This document shows, piece by piece, positions 26,517 to 35,741 of a stretch of 64,000 bases of DNA (positions within the stretch are counted from its first letter, which is position 1; every line of letters begins with the position of its first letter). Source of the stretch: Zunongwangia sp. HGR-M22 (GTDB lineage: Bacteria > Bacteroidota > Bacteroidia > Flavobacteriales > Flavobacteriaceae); assembly GCF_027594425.1 (NCBI RefSeq), contig NZ_CP115159.1:2813001-2877000 (forward strand), written 5' to 3'. The notes beneath the pieces are model-generated. The model saw only the letters and a list, made by a program, of their open reading frames with translations. It searched no databases and was not told the origin of the DNA. The position numbers and the translations under genes are program-made.

Positions 26517-29333
26517 CTATTGACCTGCTGAAAAATCAAAAAATAATGTCATCTTTTTGCTTCTTATCCGCCAATCATCAAATGTGCCGTAATCGAAGAA
26601 AATATTTTTTTGCCCATCTGGCCCAAGCCGTTCTGGCTGATTTGTTTTACTTCCAATAGCAGGAATTGCCTGCATAAAAGAAATATCCTGTTCTGGAAAA
26701 GGAGGTGACGTTCGAGCTTCGAACTCCTTTTGAGGATATTCAGGAGTATATAATCTCAAAAATACATCATCGGTAGCCGTTGCTACCAAAAACGACTGTT
26801 GTTTTGATTCAATTTTTGTCCAGTACAAATTCGAATGATATCCTTTAAATTCAGGATAAACTATCGGTGAAACACCAGTTACAGTATTGTTATAATCTTT
26901 TCGATGAATTCCATATTCTACGCCCTGCATTCTGTTTTTCCAAACTCGATAAGGACCATCTCCAAGCCATGTAACGGCTTCGACTAAATTTTCGGGATAT
27001 GAAAAATCTACACCCATATAATCGAAATCTACATCGTATTCTTCTGGTTTGTAATAAATTTCCAGTTTTACCCAGCCCGAAGGATAAAATGTCCAGGTAA
27101 ATTCTTTCATCCTCGATTCCTCTTCAAATGATGAAATTACCGATAAGGTATCACCAGATTTTTGAGTTTTAAGAGATTTAAATTCAACTTTTCCTGCACT
27201 AAGATGAGGGCCATTATTAAAAGGAATGATGCCATTTTGATTAGCAACTTTTTTTAATAATCCGTCATTTTTACCAATTTCAAATTCAATCCCACCTGCC
27301 TTTACCGTAATTTGAGTATCATTTTCAGTCATTTGGACTGAACCTTCAGATTTCTTTGAGAGCAGCTTATCGATAACTTCTTTTGGAAATTGTAAAGGCC
27401 AGCTCCAGCTATAAATTTCTCTGCCAAAATTATCTGTGGCGGTCATATACATCACATCGTAATTTTGCCAGTTTCCAGGAAGTGAAAGGTTTAGATATCC
27501 ACTGGCCCCGGGCGCAATGTCTGGTGAGTTGGCTTTATCTGTAAACGGCTTCGTTTTTAAGTCTTGATTGGATCCAGACAAACTTTCCAATTTCCAGCTA
27601 AAATTAATTTCTTTTAAATTGGTGTAGAAATATCGATTTTCAATTTTCAATTTGCCCTTGAAATATTCCGTAATATTTATATTCTGAAAATGAATCGGAG
27701 ACCAGATTTCTTTGATTGCATAGTAACTTGCTTCTTTTTCGTGAAACGGACCCAAAATACCATCAGCTGCAGCACCATTATAGGTATCGATTTCACCGGT
27801 GTCTGTTCGCTTCACTCCTTCATCAGCAAAAACCCAAATAAATCCTCCTGCAGCAAGTGGATTGTCCCATATCATTTTATTCCAAAAATCATTCAAACCA
27901 GCACCAGCTCCACCATCATACATTCCGTGTAAAAATTCAGTTGGAAAAACAACATTCCGGCCATTCCAGTAAGTACCTACTCCATAATTATAAGGTCGAT
28001 AATGCTCATTAGACAAACCATTAAAGGTTTGCCAAGGATGAATGGTTCTTCGATTTTGAATATCATATTTCTGAAAAAGTGAGTCTAGATCTGTATTATG
28101 ACCTCCTTCGTTACCATTATCCCAAAATACAATAGAAGGATGATTAACATCTCGAATAACCATTTCCTTTACTAACTTGCTACCTACTTCAGTATCATAT
28201 GATGCATGCCATCCGGCAAGTTCATCAAGTACAAAGAGTCCCAAGGAATCAGCAACATCCAGAAAATGTTGATCGGGTGGATAATGTGACATACGCACCG
28301 CATTCATATTCATGCTTTTAATCAACTCAACATCTTCAATACTTCTGGTTTTACTTGAAGCACGACCAGTAGTAGGCCAAAATGTATGTCTGTTTACACC
28401 TTTAAACTTTATTTTTGTTCCGTTTACATATATTCCATCTCGCTCTCGCAATTGGATTGTTCTAAAACCGAAGTTTTGTGTGAGTTTATGAATAGTTTTA
28501 CTATTATTTTTCAATCTGAACTCTACCTTGTATAAATTTGGATCTTCAGGATTCCAAGTTTGGATATTTTCAAAATTTGATTGAACTATTACGGAATTTG
28601 AGCCCCTATTAAGGTCAATGGTAAAAGTCTCCCCAACCGGATCTCCATTTAAACTAAAGATTTGAGCATCCAGACTCCCATTTCTATGAATATTATTACA
28701 AAAAATTTCTGCTTCAAACTGACCATCGGCCTGCGCATTAATAGCTACTCTTTCTATATTTTGAATAGGTTTTGCCTGTAAGTATACCGGACGAAAAATC
28801 CCGCCAAAAATCCAGTAATCGGCATGTCTTTCGGCCTGATTCACGGATTCATTTGTGGAATGTTTTTTGACGCTCACTTCCAGTAAATTATGTTCAGAAC
28901 CAAAATTCAGTAAATCTGAAATATTGTATTTGAAACGATAAAAAGCTCCTTGATGTACCGGGCCTGCCAGTTTTCCATTGATTTTTACCTCGGTATCCGT
29001 CATTGAACCTTCAAAAACGATTTCTATTTGTTTATTTTTCCACTCTGATGGAATATTAAATTCGTACTTATAATGACCTGTTTCCTTCCCTCTTTCATCG
29101 TCTTCTGCATGTCCGTAATTATAAGTTCCAAAACCGAATTGCTCCCAATTAGAAGGTACAGGAATTGTGGTCCATTCGTTTGCTTTTCTCCCATCATCAA
29201 CCATAAATTTCCAGTCTACAGTCTGGTCACTACCGGTACCAGATAAATATTGAATTTCTGTTTGCTGGGCAAAGGCTTCTGAAAGAAAAAATACGTAAGT
29301 AAAAAATATAACTAGTTTAAAAAATGATCTCAT
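26517..29333 (-). CDS. GH2 glycosidase (beta-galactosidase-like), secreted
   Basis: This 938-residue protein has a signal peptide (to about LSEAFAQ). It has a jelly-roll sugar-binding domain (VPSNWEQFGFGTYNYGH), an Ig-like domain, a TIM barrel with FKGVNRHTFWPTTGRA and RMSHYPPDQHFLD, and a C-terminal domain (YMGVDFSYPENLVEAVTWLG). The acid/base is Glu409 in WDNGNEGG and the nucleophile Glu466 in FPTEFLHG; both are intact. The catalytic neighbourhood differs from the large LacZ-like GH2 at 3909-7202, so a different linkage or sugar is likely (galactose, glucuronate and arabinose specificities are known in GH2). It follows the SusD gene by 52 bases and is probably the last gene of that unit. 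Confidence 0.85.
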   Translation of the reverse strand: MRSFFKLVIFFTYVFFLSEAFAQQTEIQYLSGTGSDQTVDWKFMVDDGRKANEWTTIPVPSNWEQFGFGTYNYGHAEDDERGKETGHYKYEFNIPSEWKNKQIEIVFEGSMTDTEVKINGKLAGPVHQGAFYRFKYNISDLLNFGSEHNLLEVSVKKHSTNESVNQAERHADYWIFGGIFRPVYLQAKPIQNIERVAINAQADGQFEAEIFCNNIHRNGSLDAQIFSLNGDPVGETFTIDLNRGSNSVIVQSNFENIQTWNPEDPNLYKVEFRLKNNSKTIHKLTQNFGFRTIQLRERDGIYVNGTKIKFKGVNRHTFWPTTGRASSKTRSIEDVELIKSMNMNAVRMSHYPPDQHFLDVADSLGLFVLDELAGWHASYDTEVGSKLVKEMVIRDVNHPSIVFWDNGNEGGHNTDLDSLFQKYDIQNRRTIHPWQTFNGLSNEHYRPYNYGVGTYWNGRNVVFPTEFLHGMYDGGAGAGLNDFWNKMIWDNPLAAGGFIWVFADEGVKRTDTGEIDTYNGAAADGILGPFHEKEASYYAIKEIWSPIHFQNINITEYFKGKLKIENRYFYTNLKEINFSWKLESLSGSNQDLKTKPFTDKANSPDIAPGASGYLNLSLPGNWQNYDVMYMTATDNFGREIYSWSWPLQFPKEVIDKLLSKKSEGSVQMTENDTQITVKAGGIEFEIGKNDGLLKKVANQNGIIPFNNGPHLSAGKVEFKSLKTQKSGDTLSVISSFEEESRMKEFTWTFYPSGWVKLEIYYKPEEYDVDFDYMGVDFSYPENLVEAVTWLGDGPYRVWKNRMQGVEYGIHRKDYNNTVTGVSPIVYPEFKGYHSNLYWTKIESKQQSFLVATATDDVFLRLYTPEYPQKEFEARTSPPFPEQDISFMQAIPAIGSKTNQPERLGPDGQKNIFFDYGTFDDWRIRSKKMTLFFDFSAGQ

Positions 29334-29385
29334 TTAATTTCCGAGTTAGAGTTGGAAAGCTTAGATTTTTTATACAAAAAATAAA

Positions 29386-31017
29386 TTAGTAACCAGGATT
29401 TTGGCGGAGTTCTGAATCAATATTAGCGTCTATAGCAGATTGAGGAATAGGAAAAAGATTGTGATAATCCTGTACACTTGAACTACTTTCCGGATTATAT
29501 TTTCTTACCCGTTCGTACAACAAACCCAATCGATTTAAAGTTAAACGCCTTGGTTCTTCAATAATTAGTTCTCTGGCACGTTCATCCAATATATAATCTA
29601 TGTTTATATCTGATGCTGTTATCAATTCTGCCTTGACTCGCTTTTTAAGCGTATTTATATCGTTTGCAGCTTCTTCAAGATTACCATTACGAAAATATGC
29701 CTCCGCTCTCAATAAGTATGTTTCTGCAAGTCGCATAACGTAAGTATCCTTAAAGGCTCTACCATAAGTTGGACCTTCAGGAAATAACTGTGGTTCTATT
29801 TTCATAATCATCGGATAATACTGAACTAATGTATCAAGATTCGTAATTGAGGGATTTACTTTCTCTCCAAAATAAGGAGAATCAGGATTATTATAATAAT
29901 ATTCTCTTTTAATATTGTATTTCGAATTTCTCATATCCATCGGATCTTCATTCCATATCTTATCATAGTAATATGCTGAAGGTCGAACCCAGGCGACTCC
30001 TCTCCCTAAACTATCTGTTGTAAGCTGCATTCCAGAATTACCCTGCGGATCTTTTATATCCCACCATTTAGGTCCCCACGCCCTTAACCATCCATTAGAA
30101 TACCATTTGGCGCCCCCGGCTGTTCCTCCTGGAGTTTGAAATTCGAATTGCAAAGCCCATATTGTTTCTGTATTGGTAGTACTAGAACGATTTTGATTTT
30201 CATCCTTAAATAAATCTGCGAAAACATCTCCCGGCTTGTCAAGATAATTCCCAAATCTTTCAGTCATCAATTCATATCTTGGAGATTCTATAACTTTAGA
30301 AGCACTTGCCACTGCAGCATCAAAATCACCTAGACTTATATATATTTCAGACAATAGATGGTCTGCAGCGCCCTTCTCAATTCGTCCATCAAAAGGTGCC
30401 TCTACTGGTAGCCACTGGCTTGCAAATTCAAGATCCTCTTTGGCAAAATCGTAAACATCTATTCTAGGACTTCTCACAAAATCAGTCTTTGGATTATTAT
30501 AAATCTGATTAACTAGAGGAACATCTCCATAAAGTTTTGCTAAAATATTATATGCATAACCTCTAAAAAACCGGGCTTCAGCTGTAACGGTATTTTTTTG
30601 TTCTTCACTCTCCCAAACCGCATCTGGACCATTCGCAAATTCTATGATAGTATTTGCTCTTGGAATAACATCCAAATATGCCCAATCCCAATAGAATTCC
30701 ACAGAAAATTGAGTTGGTGTTAACCAAGTTTGGTAATTCTCAAAATCGGCAAGTGATCTGTCCCCCGTATATGCCACATCGGTTCCAAGCCATAAAGAGT
30801 TCATTCTCGAACCATCAGGATAAAAATACATTTCTCTAGCCGCAACATGTAATGCTACAATTGCACTTTCAAAACCGCCTATATCTTTTAAGATGTTATT
30901 AGAATTTGGAAAGCCCAATGGTTCTTCTTCCAAAAATTCTTTATTACATGAACTAAGAAACATTAGAAAACTTGCTCCAAATAATATATATTTCAGTAGA
31001 TTTTTATGTAATTTCAT
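29386..31017 (-). CDS. SusD/RagB-like outer-membrane glycan-binding lipoprotein
   Basis: This 543-residue lipoprotein has the lipobox MFLSSCNKEFLEEEP. The RagB/SusD fold is shown by TPR-like helices (ARFFRGYAYNILAKLYGDVP, YVMRLAETYLLRAEAYFRNG) and the typical C-terminal end LFPIPQSAIDANIDSELRQNPGY. SusD proteins cap their SusC partner on the cell surface and capture oligosaccharides. It lies 14 bases after its SusC. Glycan specificity cannot be read; the neighbouring GH2 and regulon suggest pectin side-chain fragments. Confidence 0.93.
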   Translation of the reverse strand: MKLHKNLLKYILFGASFLMFLSSCNKEFLEEEPLGFPNSNNILKDIGGFESAIVALHVAAREMYFYPDGSRMNSLWLGTDVAYTGDRSLADFENYQTWLTPTQFSVEFYWDWAYLDVIPRANTIIEFANGPDAVWESEEQKNTVTAEARFFRGYAYNILAKLYGDVPLVNQIYNNPKTDFVRSPRIDVYDFAKEDLEFASQWLPVEAPFDGRIEKGAADHLLSEIYISLGDFDAAVASASKVIESPRYELMTERFGNYLDKPGDVFADLFKDENQNRSSTTNTETIWALQFEFQTPGGTAGGAKWYSNGWLRAWGPKWWDIKDPQGNSGMQLTTDSLGRGVAWVRPSAYYYDKIWNEDPMDMRNSKYNIKREYYYNNPDSPYFGEKVNPSITNLDTLVQYYPMIMKIEPQLFPEGPTYGRAFKDTYVMRLAETYLLRAEAYFRNGNLEEAANDINTLKKRVKAELITASDINIDYILDERARELIIEEPRRLTLNRLGLLYERVRKYNPESSSSVQDYHNLFPIPQSAIDANIDSELRQNPGY

Positions 31018-31031
31018 ATCAAGAATTTTTA

Positions 31032-34031
31032 TTAAAAACTTAAATCAAGCCCGCCTACTATGGTCCTAGCTGAAGGATATAAATTATTTATATTGTTATA
31101 TCCACTTTCGGGATCAGGCCCCATCCAATCTGTAAAAATCAGTAAATTTCTTCCGCTTAAATAAATTTTCAAATTTTTCATATTTAAAGAGTTTACAAAA
31201 TCAGAATCAAATTTATAAGCTAGTGTAGCATCCTGAAGCCATATAAAATCTTTGCTTTGATAAAAAGACATTCCTAATGGATTAGTCCAGTTAAGGGATG
31301 GTCTTGTGTTGGATTGATTCTCAGGGGTCCAATAACCCGCATTAACCATATTTACAGATCTTCCTGGAAAACTATTTCCTGAATAACCGCTTGGATCCAG
31401 AATATTTAAAGGTGCTTCCCAACCCTGTGCACTATTTACAAAAAACGAAAAGGAGAAATTTTTGTATTCAAAATTATTTCCTAATCCGAGTCTATATTTT
31501 GGTTGCCCCTGACTAATAATTGTTCGATCTTCAGGTGTAATGCTTCCATCATTATTTATGTCTTTTACTTTTACCCATCCTGGCATATAACCCTCTGGAA
31601 TATCATCTCCTTCCTGATAAATACCGTCAAATACGTAATCGAAATTTGAATTAATAGGTTGACCTATAAACCAACGGTTACTAACATCATCATCTTCAAT
31701 ACCATCTCTATTATTATCATTCCCATATAGACGAACAATTTTGTTTTTATTAGTTGAAAAAATAATTGATGAGCTCCATCGAAATTGTGAATTAGGATAA
31801 TCTATATTAATCGTAGAAAGGCTTACTTCTAAACCTTTATTATTTAATTCACCGATATTTGTGAGCACACTAGAAAATCCATTTATCACAGGAATGCTTC
31901 TTGCCGTTAATAAATCTATTGTCTTAGTATCATAATATTCAACTGTACCATCTATTCTTCTGTCTAAAATTGTAAAATCTACTGCGGCGTTGAAAGATGT
32001 AGATGTTTCCCATTTTAAATTTGGATTAGGCATATTTCCAGAGAGTGGAAAAGAGCCCGTATAGGTCTGACTGCCGTCGCCAAAAACATATTGATCGAAA
32101 GCAGAACGATCTAAAGAAGAATAAGGATCTATGGATTGATTACCTACTTGTCCAAAAGACAACCTAAATTTTAATAAATCAATTTCATTAACATGGTTTA
32201 AAAAATTTTCTTCAGATGCTATCCATCCTAATGCCATTGAAGGAAAAATTCCGTATTTATTATTTGTACCGAAAACTGATGAACCATCACGCCTGATTGT
32301 TAAGGTAACAAGATACCTGTCTAAATATTGATAATTTAATCTTCCCATTTCAGAAGTTCCAGTTCTGTCTTCAGCATATGAATATGAGTTCTGAACTTCT
32401 CCTATATTAAGATTATTCCAACCATTTACATCCGTAAAAAAATTACTTGATTCAGCAGTCGTAGTTTCGTAAAAACTACTATTATTACCATAAAGCAAAG
32501 TGAGATCTAAAGCATGTTCGCCCCAATTTTTAGCATATTTTAAAATATGCTCTATTTGCCAGTTGAATTCATTTTCATTTGTCTTACCTGCCGCTCCTGT
32601 ATTATTTATCCCATTTTTTATATAAATAGGAATAAATGTATAATCTCTATCCCATTGAATATTTGGATTATAATTAAAAGAATAAGACAGACCATCCAAA
32701 AATGGAAAGTTTATTTCTGCGAAAATATTTGCAAAAAGATTATTTGAAACTTCTTCATTCTTTCTTTGTGAAGCATCAAATAAAGGATTTGTAACTAATT
32801 GATCATTTGTTGGGTAAGGTAGTAAATCTCCATTATCATCGTAAACTTTAGCATAAGGACTTAGCCAATATGTTGAAGATAGTGAGGCTGGAATGCCAGA
32901 CAAATCTCTTTGTGTGTAAGAGCTATTCAGGCCTATCTTCAACCAATCTGTAATATTGTTTTCCAAGTTCATACGTATAGAAATTCTTTCTGATTGGTCT
33001 CCATAGATCAAACCTTCTTCTTTCACTAAATTACCGGATAAATAATAACTAGTATTATCCATTCTTCCGGAGATACTTAAGTTATAAGATTGCTGTATTG
33101 CATCTTGCGCAATAAATTCCCAGGGATCTATTGTTTTTCCGGCATTATATTGCTCTAATTCAGTTTCAGTATCTAAAATTCGTTCTACATCGGTAATAGG
33201 TGTTTCTCCTTCATTTGCATTTTGAATATTAAAATCGCGTCTACGTTGAAGGTAAGCTTCTGGACCATATAGAGGCACCTTATCATAATAATCTGATATC
33301 CCAGAATATACATTTAATCTAATCGTTGGTTTACCCTGCACCCCAGTTTTTGTAGATATAAGTATAACACCATTAGATGCTCTCGAGCCATAAATTGCGG
33401 TTGCACTAGCATCTTTAAGTACCTGCATGGATTCAATGTCGTTAGGATTAATATCTGCTAATTCTCCGTAAAAAAAAGCTCCATCCACAATAATTAAGGG
33501 ATCGTTTCCAGCAGTCAAGGATGCTTGCCCCCTTATGAGAATGCTGCCTCCTTGTCCAGGTCTTCCATTATCATTGAACTGCACACCTGCAACCCTACCA
33601 CGAAGTGCCTGAGCCACATTTGTATTAGGTTGCGATTCAATTTGCTCAGTTTCCACTGAACTTACCGAACCGGTTATATTTCTTTTATTTTTTTTACCAT
33701 AACCAACAATTACAACTTCCTCCAGACTTGCCTGATCTGATGCCATAACAACATCATAGTTTTGATTTTCTTCCACTAACTTCTCAATCGTTTTCGTTCC
33801 AACAAAACTAAATATCAAAATTTGTCCATCGTTGGCTTCAATACTAAAGTTACCATCAAAATCAGACTGAGTTCCTGCATTGGTCCCTTTTATTCGAATG
33901 TTAACTCCGGGTAGCGGTATATTATTTTCATCTTTAACTGTCCCTTCAACTTGTTTAGACTGAGCATGAACAAACAGATTAATAAAAAAAAAGCTTATCC
34001 CTAAAATAGCCTTTACTATCGTTTTTTTCAT
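31032..34031 (-). CDS. SusC-like TonB-dependent outer-membrane oligosaccharide transporter
   Basis: This 999-residue protein has a signal peptide (to about NLFVHAQ). A carboxypeptidase-regulatory-like domain follows (residues about 27-105: DENNIPLPGVNIRIKGTNAG), then the TonB-box region SLEEVVIVGYG, a plug (RGRVAGVQFN, ILIRGQASLT, VLKDASATAIYGSRASNGVI) and a 22-strand barrel ending in a terminal Phe (GGLDLSF). It imports oligosaccharides using TonB energy. The N-terminal domain is almost identical to that of the neighbouring SusC at 35742-38822, whereas the barrels differ. A 157-base gap upstream may hold its own promoter. Confidence 0.95.
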   Translation of the reverse strand: MKKTIVKAILGISFFFINLFVHAQSKQVEGTVKDENNIPLPGVNIRIKGTNAGTQSDFDGNFSIEANDGQILIFSFVGTKTIEKLVEENQNYDVVMASDQASLEEVVIVGYGKKNKRNITGSVSSVETEQIESQPNTNVAQALRGRVAGVQFNDNGRPGQGGSILIRGQASLTAGNDPLIIVDGAFFYGELADINPNDIESMQVLKDASATAIYGSRASNGVILISTKTGVQGKPTIRLNVYSGISDYYDKVPLYGPEAYLQRRRDFNIQNANEGETPITDVERILDTETELEQYNAGKTIDPWEFIAQDAIQQSYNLSISGRMDNTSYYLSGNLVKEEGLIYGDQSERISIRMNLENNITDWLKIGLNSSYTQRDLSGIPASLSSTYWLSPYAKVYDDNGDLLPYPTNDQLVTNPLFDASQRKNEEVSNNLFANIFAEINFPFLDGLSYSFNYNPNIQWDRDYTFIPIYIKNGINNTGAAGKTNENEFNWQIEHILKYAKNWGEHALDLTLLYGNNSSFYETTTAESSNFFTDVNGWNNLNIGEVQNSYSYAEDRTGTSEMGRLNYQYLDRYLVTLTIRRDGSSVFGTNNKYGIFPSMALGWIASEENFLNHVNEIDLLKFRLSFGQVGNQSIDPYSSLDRSAFDQYVFGDGSQTYTGSFPLSGNMPNPNLKWETSTSFNAAVDFTILDRRIDGTVEYYDTKTIDLLTARSIPVINGFSSVLTNIGELNNKGLEVSLSTINIDYPNSQFRWSSSIIFSTNKNKIVRLYGNDNNRDGIEDDDVSNRWFIGQPINSNFDYVFDGIYQEGDDIPEGYMPGWVKVKDINNDGSITPEDRTIISQGQPKYRLGLGNNFEYKNFSFSFFVNSAQGWEAPLNILDPSGYSGNSFPGRSVNMVNAGYWTPENQSNTRPSLNWTNPLGMSFYQSKDFIWLQDATLAYKFDSDFVNSLNMKNLKIYLSGRNLLIFTDWMGPDPESGYNNINNLYPSARTIVGGLDLSF
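33703..33946 (-). repeat. Direct repeat, copy 1: SusC N-terminal domain coding segment
   Basis: About 244 bases encoding the N-terminal carboxypeptidase-regulatory domain through VVIVGYG align without gaps to 38494-38737 (constant offset 4791). Similarity is high (by eye roughly four of five bases or better) and falls sharply towards the plug coding region. It fits recent duplication or gene conversion of the N-terminal part. Confidence 0.7.
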
Positions 34032-34056
34032 AATATTTTACTGTTTGATGATTTCA

Positions 34057-34101
34057 AAAACTAATGGATGATATTAAACGAATAATACCTGGATAAACGC
34101 C
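34057..34101 (-). promoter_or_regulatory. Possible degenerate CAGGAT-type operator upstream of a SusC gene
   Basis: The coding strand reads GGCGTTTATCCAGGTA (34086-34101). It keeps the second CAGG half-site and lies 55 bases upstream of the ATG at 34031, exactly where the operator sits in front of three other operons. It agrees with only about five of the nine invariant positions, and the -7-like match (34057-34064) is poor. Confidence 0.3.
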
Positions 34102-34143
34102 AAATTCAGCCTTGAGGTAATAATTAAATCTTATATTTTAATC

Positions 34144-34159
34144 ATGTTTTTTAAAACAT
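34144..34159. repeat. Perfect 7-bp inverted repeat between SusD and SusC genes
   Basis: ATGTTTT and AAAACAT flank two bases, about 30 bases beyond the SusD stop. On the minus strand it is followed by GATTAAAAT rather than a T-run, so a minus-strand terminator is doubtful. On the plus strand a T-run follows, but no plus-strand gene is present. It could weaken read-through or stabilise the SusD mRNA end. Confidence 0.4.
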
Positions 34160-34188
34160 AGATTTTTTTCTGAATCGTGAATATAATT

Positions 34189-35730
34189 TTAGTATCCTGG
34201 ATTTTGCACTAAATTTGGATTGTTATCTAATTCAGATTGAGGGAAAGGCATAAGATAGTTAAAATCTCTAAAGATTGGATTTTGCCCTAAAGGGTTTGTT
34301 ATGTTTGAAATAACATCTTCTGCAATTTTCCATCTTTTTAAATCATTATACCTTATACCTTCAAGTGCTAATTCTACTCTTCTTTCTCTACGTATATAAT
34401 TTCTTAACTCTTCTTTAGTGTTGTATCGCGTTCTGTCTACAGGAGGCATTTCTACACCTGGCCTATTTCGAACTTCATCTATTGTATTATATGCCATATC
34501 ATTAGGGCCATTAACCTCGTTTTGAGCTTCAGCAAACATTAGCAGAACATCAGCATAGCGGATATGTATATAGTCCTGATCGGTGTTTATAGCTGTGGAG
34601 AAAGTAAACGGTGCCTTTGAAAGATCTACATACTTTTCAGTAAGAAATCCTGTATAAGAATTATAGCTTCCATCCCATACTTCGCCTTGGTTATTCTTCC
34701 AAATTTCGTTAGGAAGTTTGATCGTCATATCTAAACGCGGGTCTCTATTTTCGTAAGGATTATTGGGATTGTAAATCGCAGAATTCTCTGGCAGTTTACC
34801 ATCAATCATTTCGTAACTATCAACCAGGTCTTTATAAGGCTGAAGCAATGAGTACCATCCTAACTCAACATCATGGCCACCTGCACCCGGTCTAATTCTT
34901 TGAGGATTATTAGGCGAAAGGTATTGAGTTGCAAAAATTATTTCTTTATTAATGGAGGGATCTATTTGCCCATTTGTGAGAAATAATAATTTGTAATTGT
35001 TTGCAAGACCAAAAACTTCAGAATCAATGACCGCTTTTAAATAGGGCAAAGCTTCACCAAATTTTTCTTGAGTAATTAATACACGCCCCATAAGACTATT
35101 AGCACTACCTTTCACAGCATGACCTTGAAAATCTTTTCGTGGCAAATTATCTATGGCAAATTGCAGATCTTCCTGGATAAAAGAATATACCTCCTGAACG
35201 GTGCTTTTTGCAATTTTAACCTCTTCTAAATTTTGAGGATAATCTCGATAGATTATTACTCCTCCAAAAGTTCTTACTAAATCAAAGTAGGCTAAAGCTC
35301 TAATAAATCGTACTTCTGCTCTATAAGTTAAAATTTCTGATTGCTCTATAGGTGCCTTATCAATATTATCTAAAAAATAATTACAAGCTACAATAACGCG
35401 GTAAGGAGTTTCATACATATTTGGAATGGCTCCTCCCAAATTTGCCGAAATATTCCCTAATGCCACATTTCCCAGATTGGACTGGTTAGAATTTCCGGGA
35501 TCAAGAAAGGCATTATCTGTTAATCCATCTAAATATACTCTTTCATAGCCAAGAAAATTTTCTTGTAGTCTATAATATACCCCCGCTAAGGCAGTTTCTA
35601 CATCTTCCTGTGAAGTCCAGAAGTTTTGGGTAGAAATTGTATCTGGTGGATTTTTATCTAAAAAGTCATCATTACAGGACAAGATTAGCATCGCACTCAT
35701 TACCAGAATAATTATATTTAAACTTTTCAT
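34189..35730 (-). CDS. SusD/RagB-like outer-membrane glycan-binding lipoprotein
   Basis: This 513-residue lipoprotein has the lipobox MLILSCNDDFLDKNPPD. SusD-type helices follow (QNFWTSQEDVETALAGVYYR, AEVRFIRALAYFDLVRTFGG, YADVLLMFAEAQNEVNGP), and the family C-terminus is LMPFPQSELDNNPNLVQNPGY. It should sit on top of the SusC encoded 11 bases upstream and bind its glycan. It is clearly divergent from the other two SusD proteins in the window, consistent with a different ligand. Confidence 0.93.
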   Translation of the reverse strand: MKSLNIIILVMSAMLILSCNDDFLDKNPPDTISTQNFWTSQEDVETALAGVYYRLQENFLGYERVYLDGLTDNAFLDPGNSNQSNLGNVALGNISANLGGAIPNMYETPYRVIVACNYFLDNIDKAPIEQSEILTYRAEVRFIRALAYFDLVRTFGGVIIYRDYPQNLEEVKIAKSTVQEVYSFIQEDLQFAIDNLPRKDFQGHAVKGSANSLMGRVLITQEKFGEALPYLKAVIDSEVFGLANNYKLLFLTNGQIDPSINKEIIFATQYLSPNNPQRIRPGAGGHDVELGWYSLLQPYKDLVDSYEMIDGKLPENSAIYNPNNPYENRDPRLDMTIKLPNEIWKNNQGEVWDGSYNSYTGFLTEKYVDLSKAPFTFSTAINTDQDYIHIRYADVLLMFAEAQNEVNGPNDMAYNTIDEVRNRPGVEMPPVDRTRYNTKEELRNYIRRERRVELALEGIRYNDLKRWKIAEDVISNITNPLGQNPIFRDFNYLMPFPQSELDNNPNLVQNPGY

Positions 35731-35741
35731 ATTATTTTTAT

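Noticed and set aside
29467-29480. CAGGAT-like string (atcctgtacacttg on the plus strand) near the 3' end of a SusD gene
   Set aside because: It lies inside coding sequence (Val-Gln-Asp-Tyr region) with the wrong spacing and no promoter or gene start downstream; probably chance.
34144-34159. Inverted repeat considered as a minus-strand terminator
   Set aside because: The T-run lies on the plus-strand side only, where no gene ends; kept as a repeat and not called a terminator.
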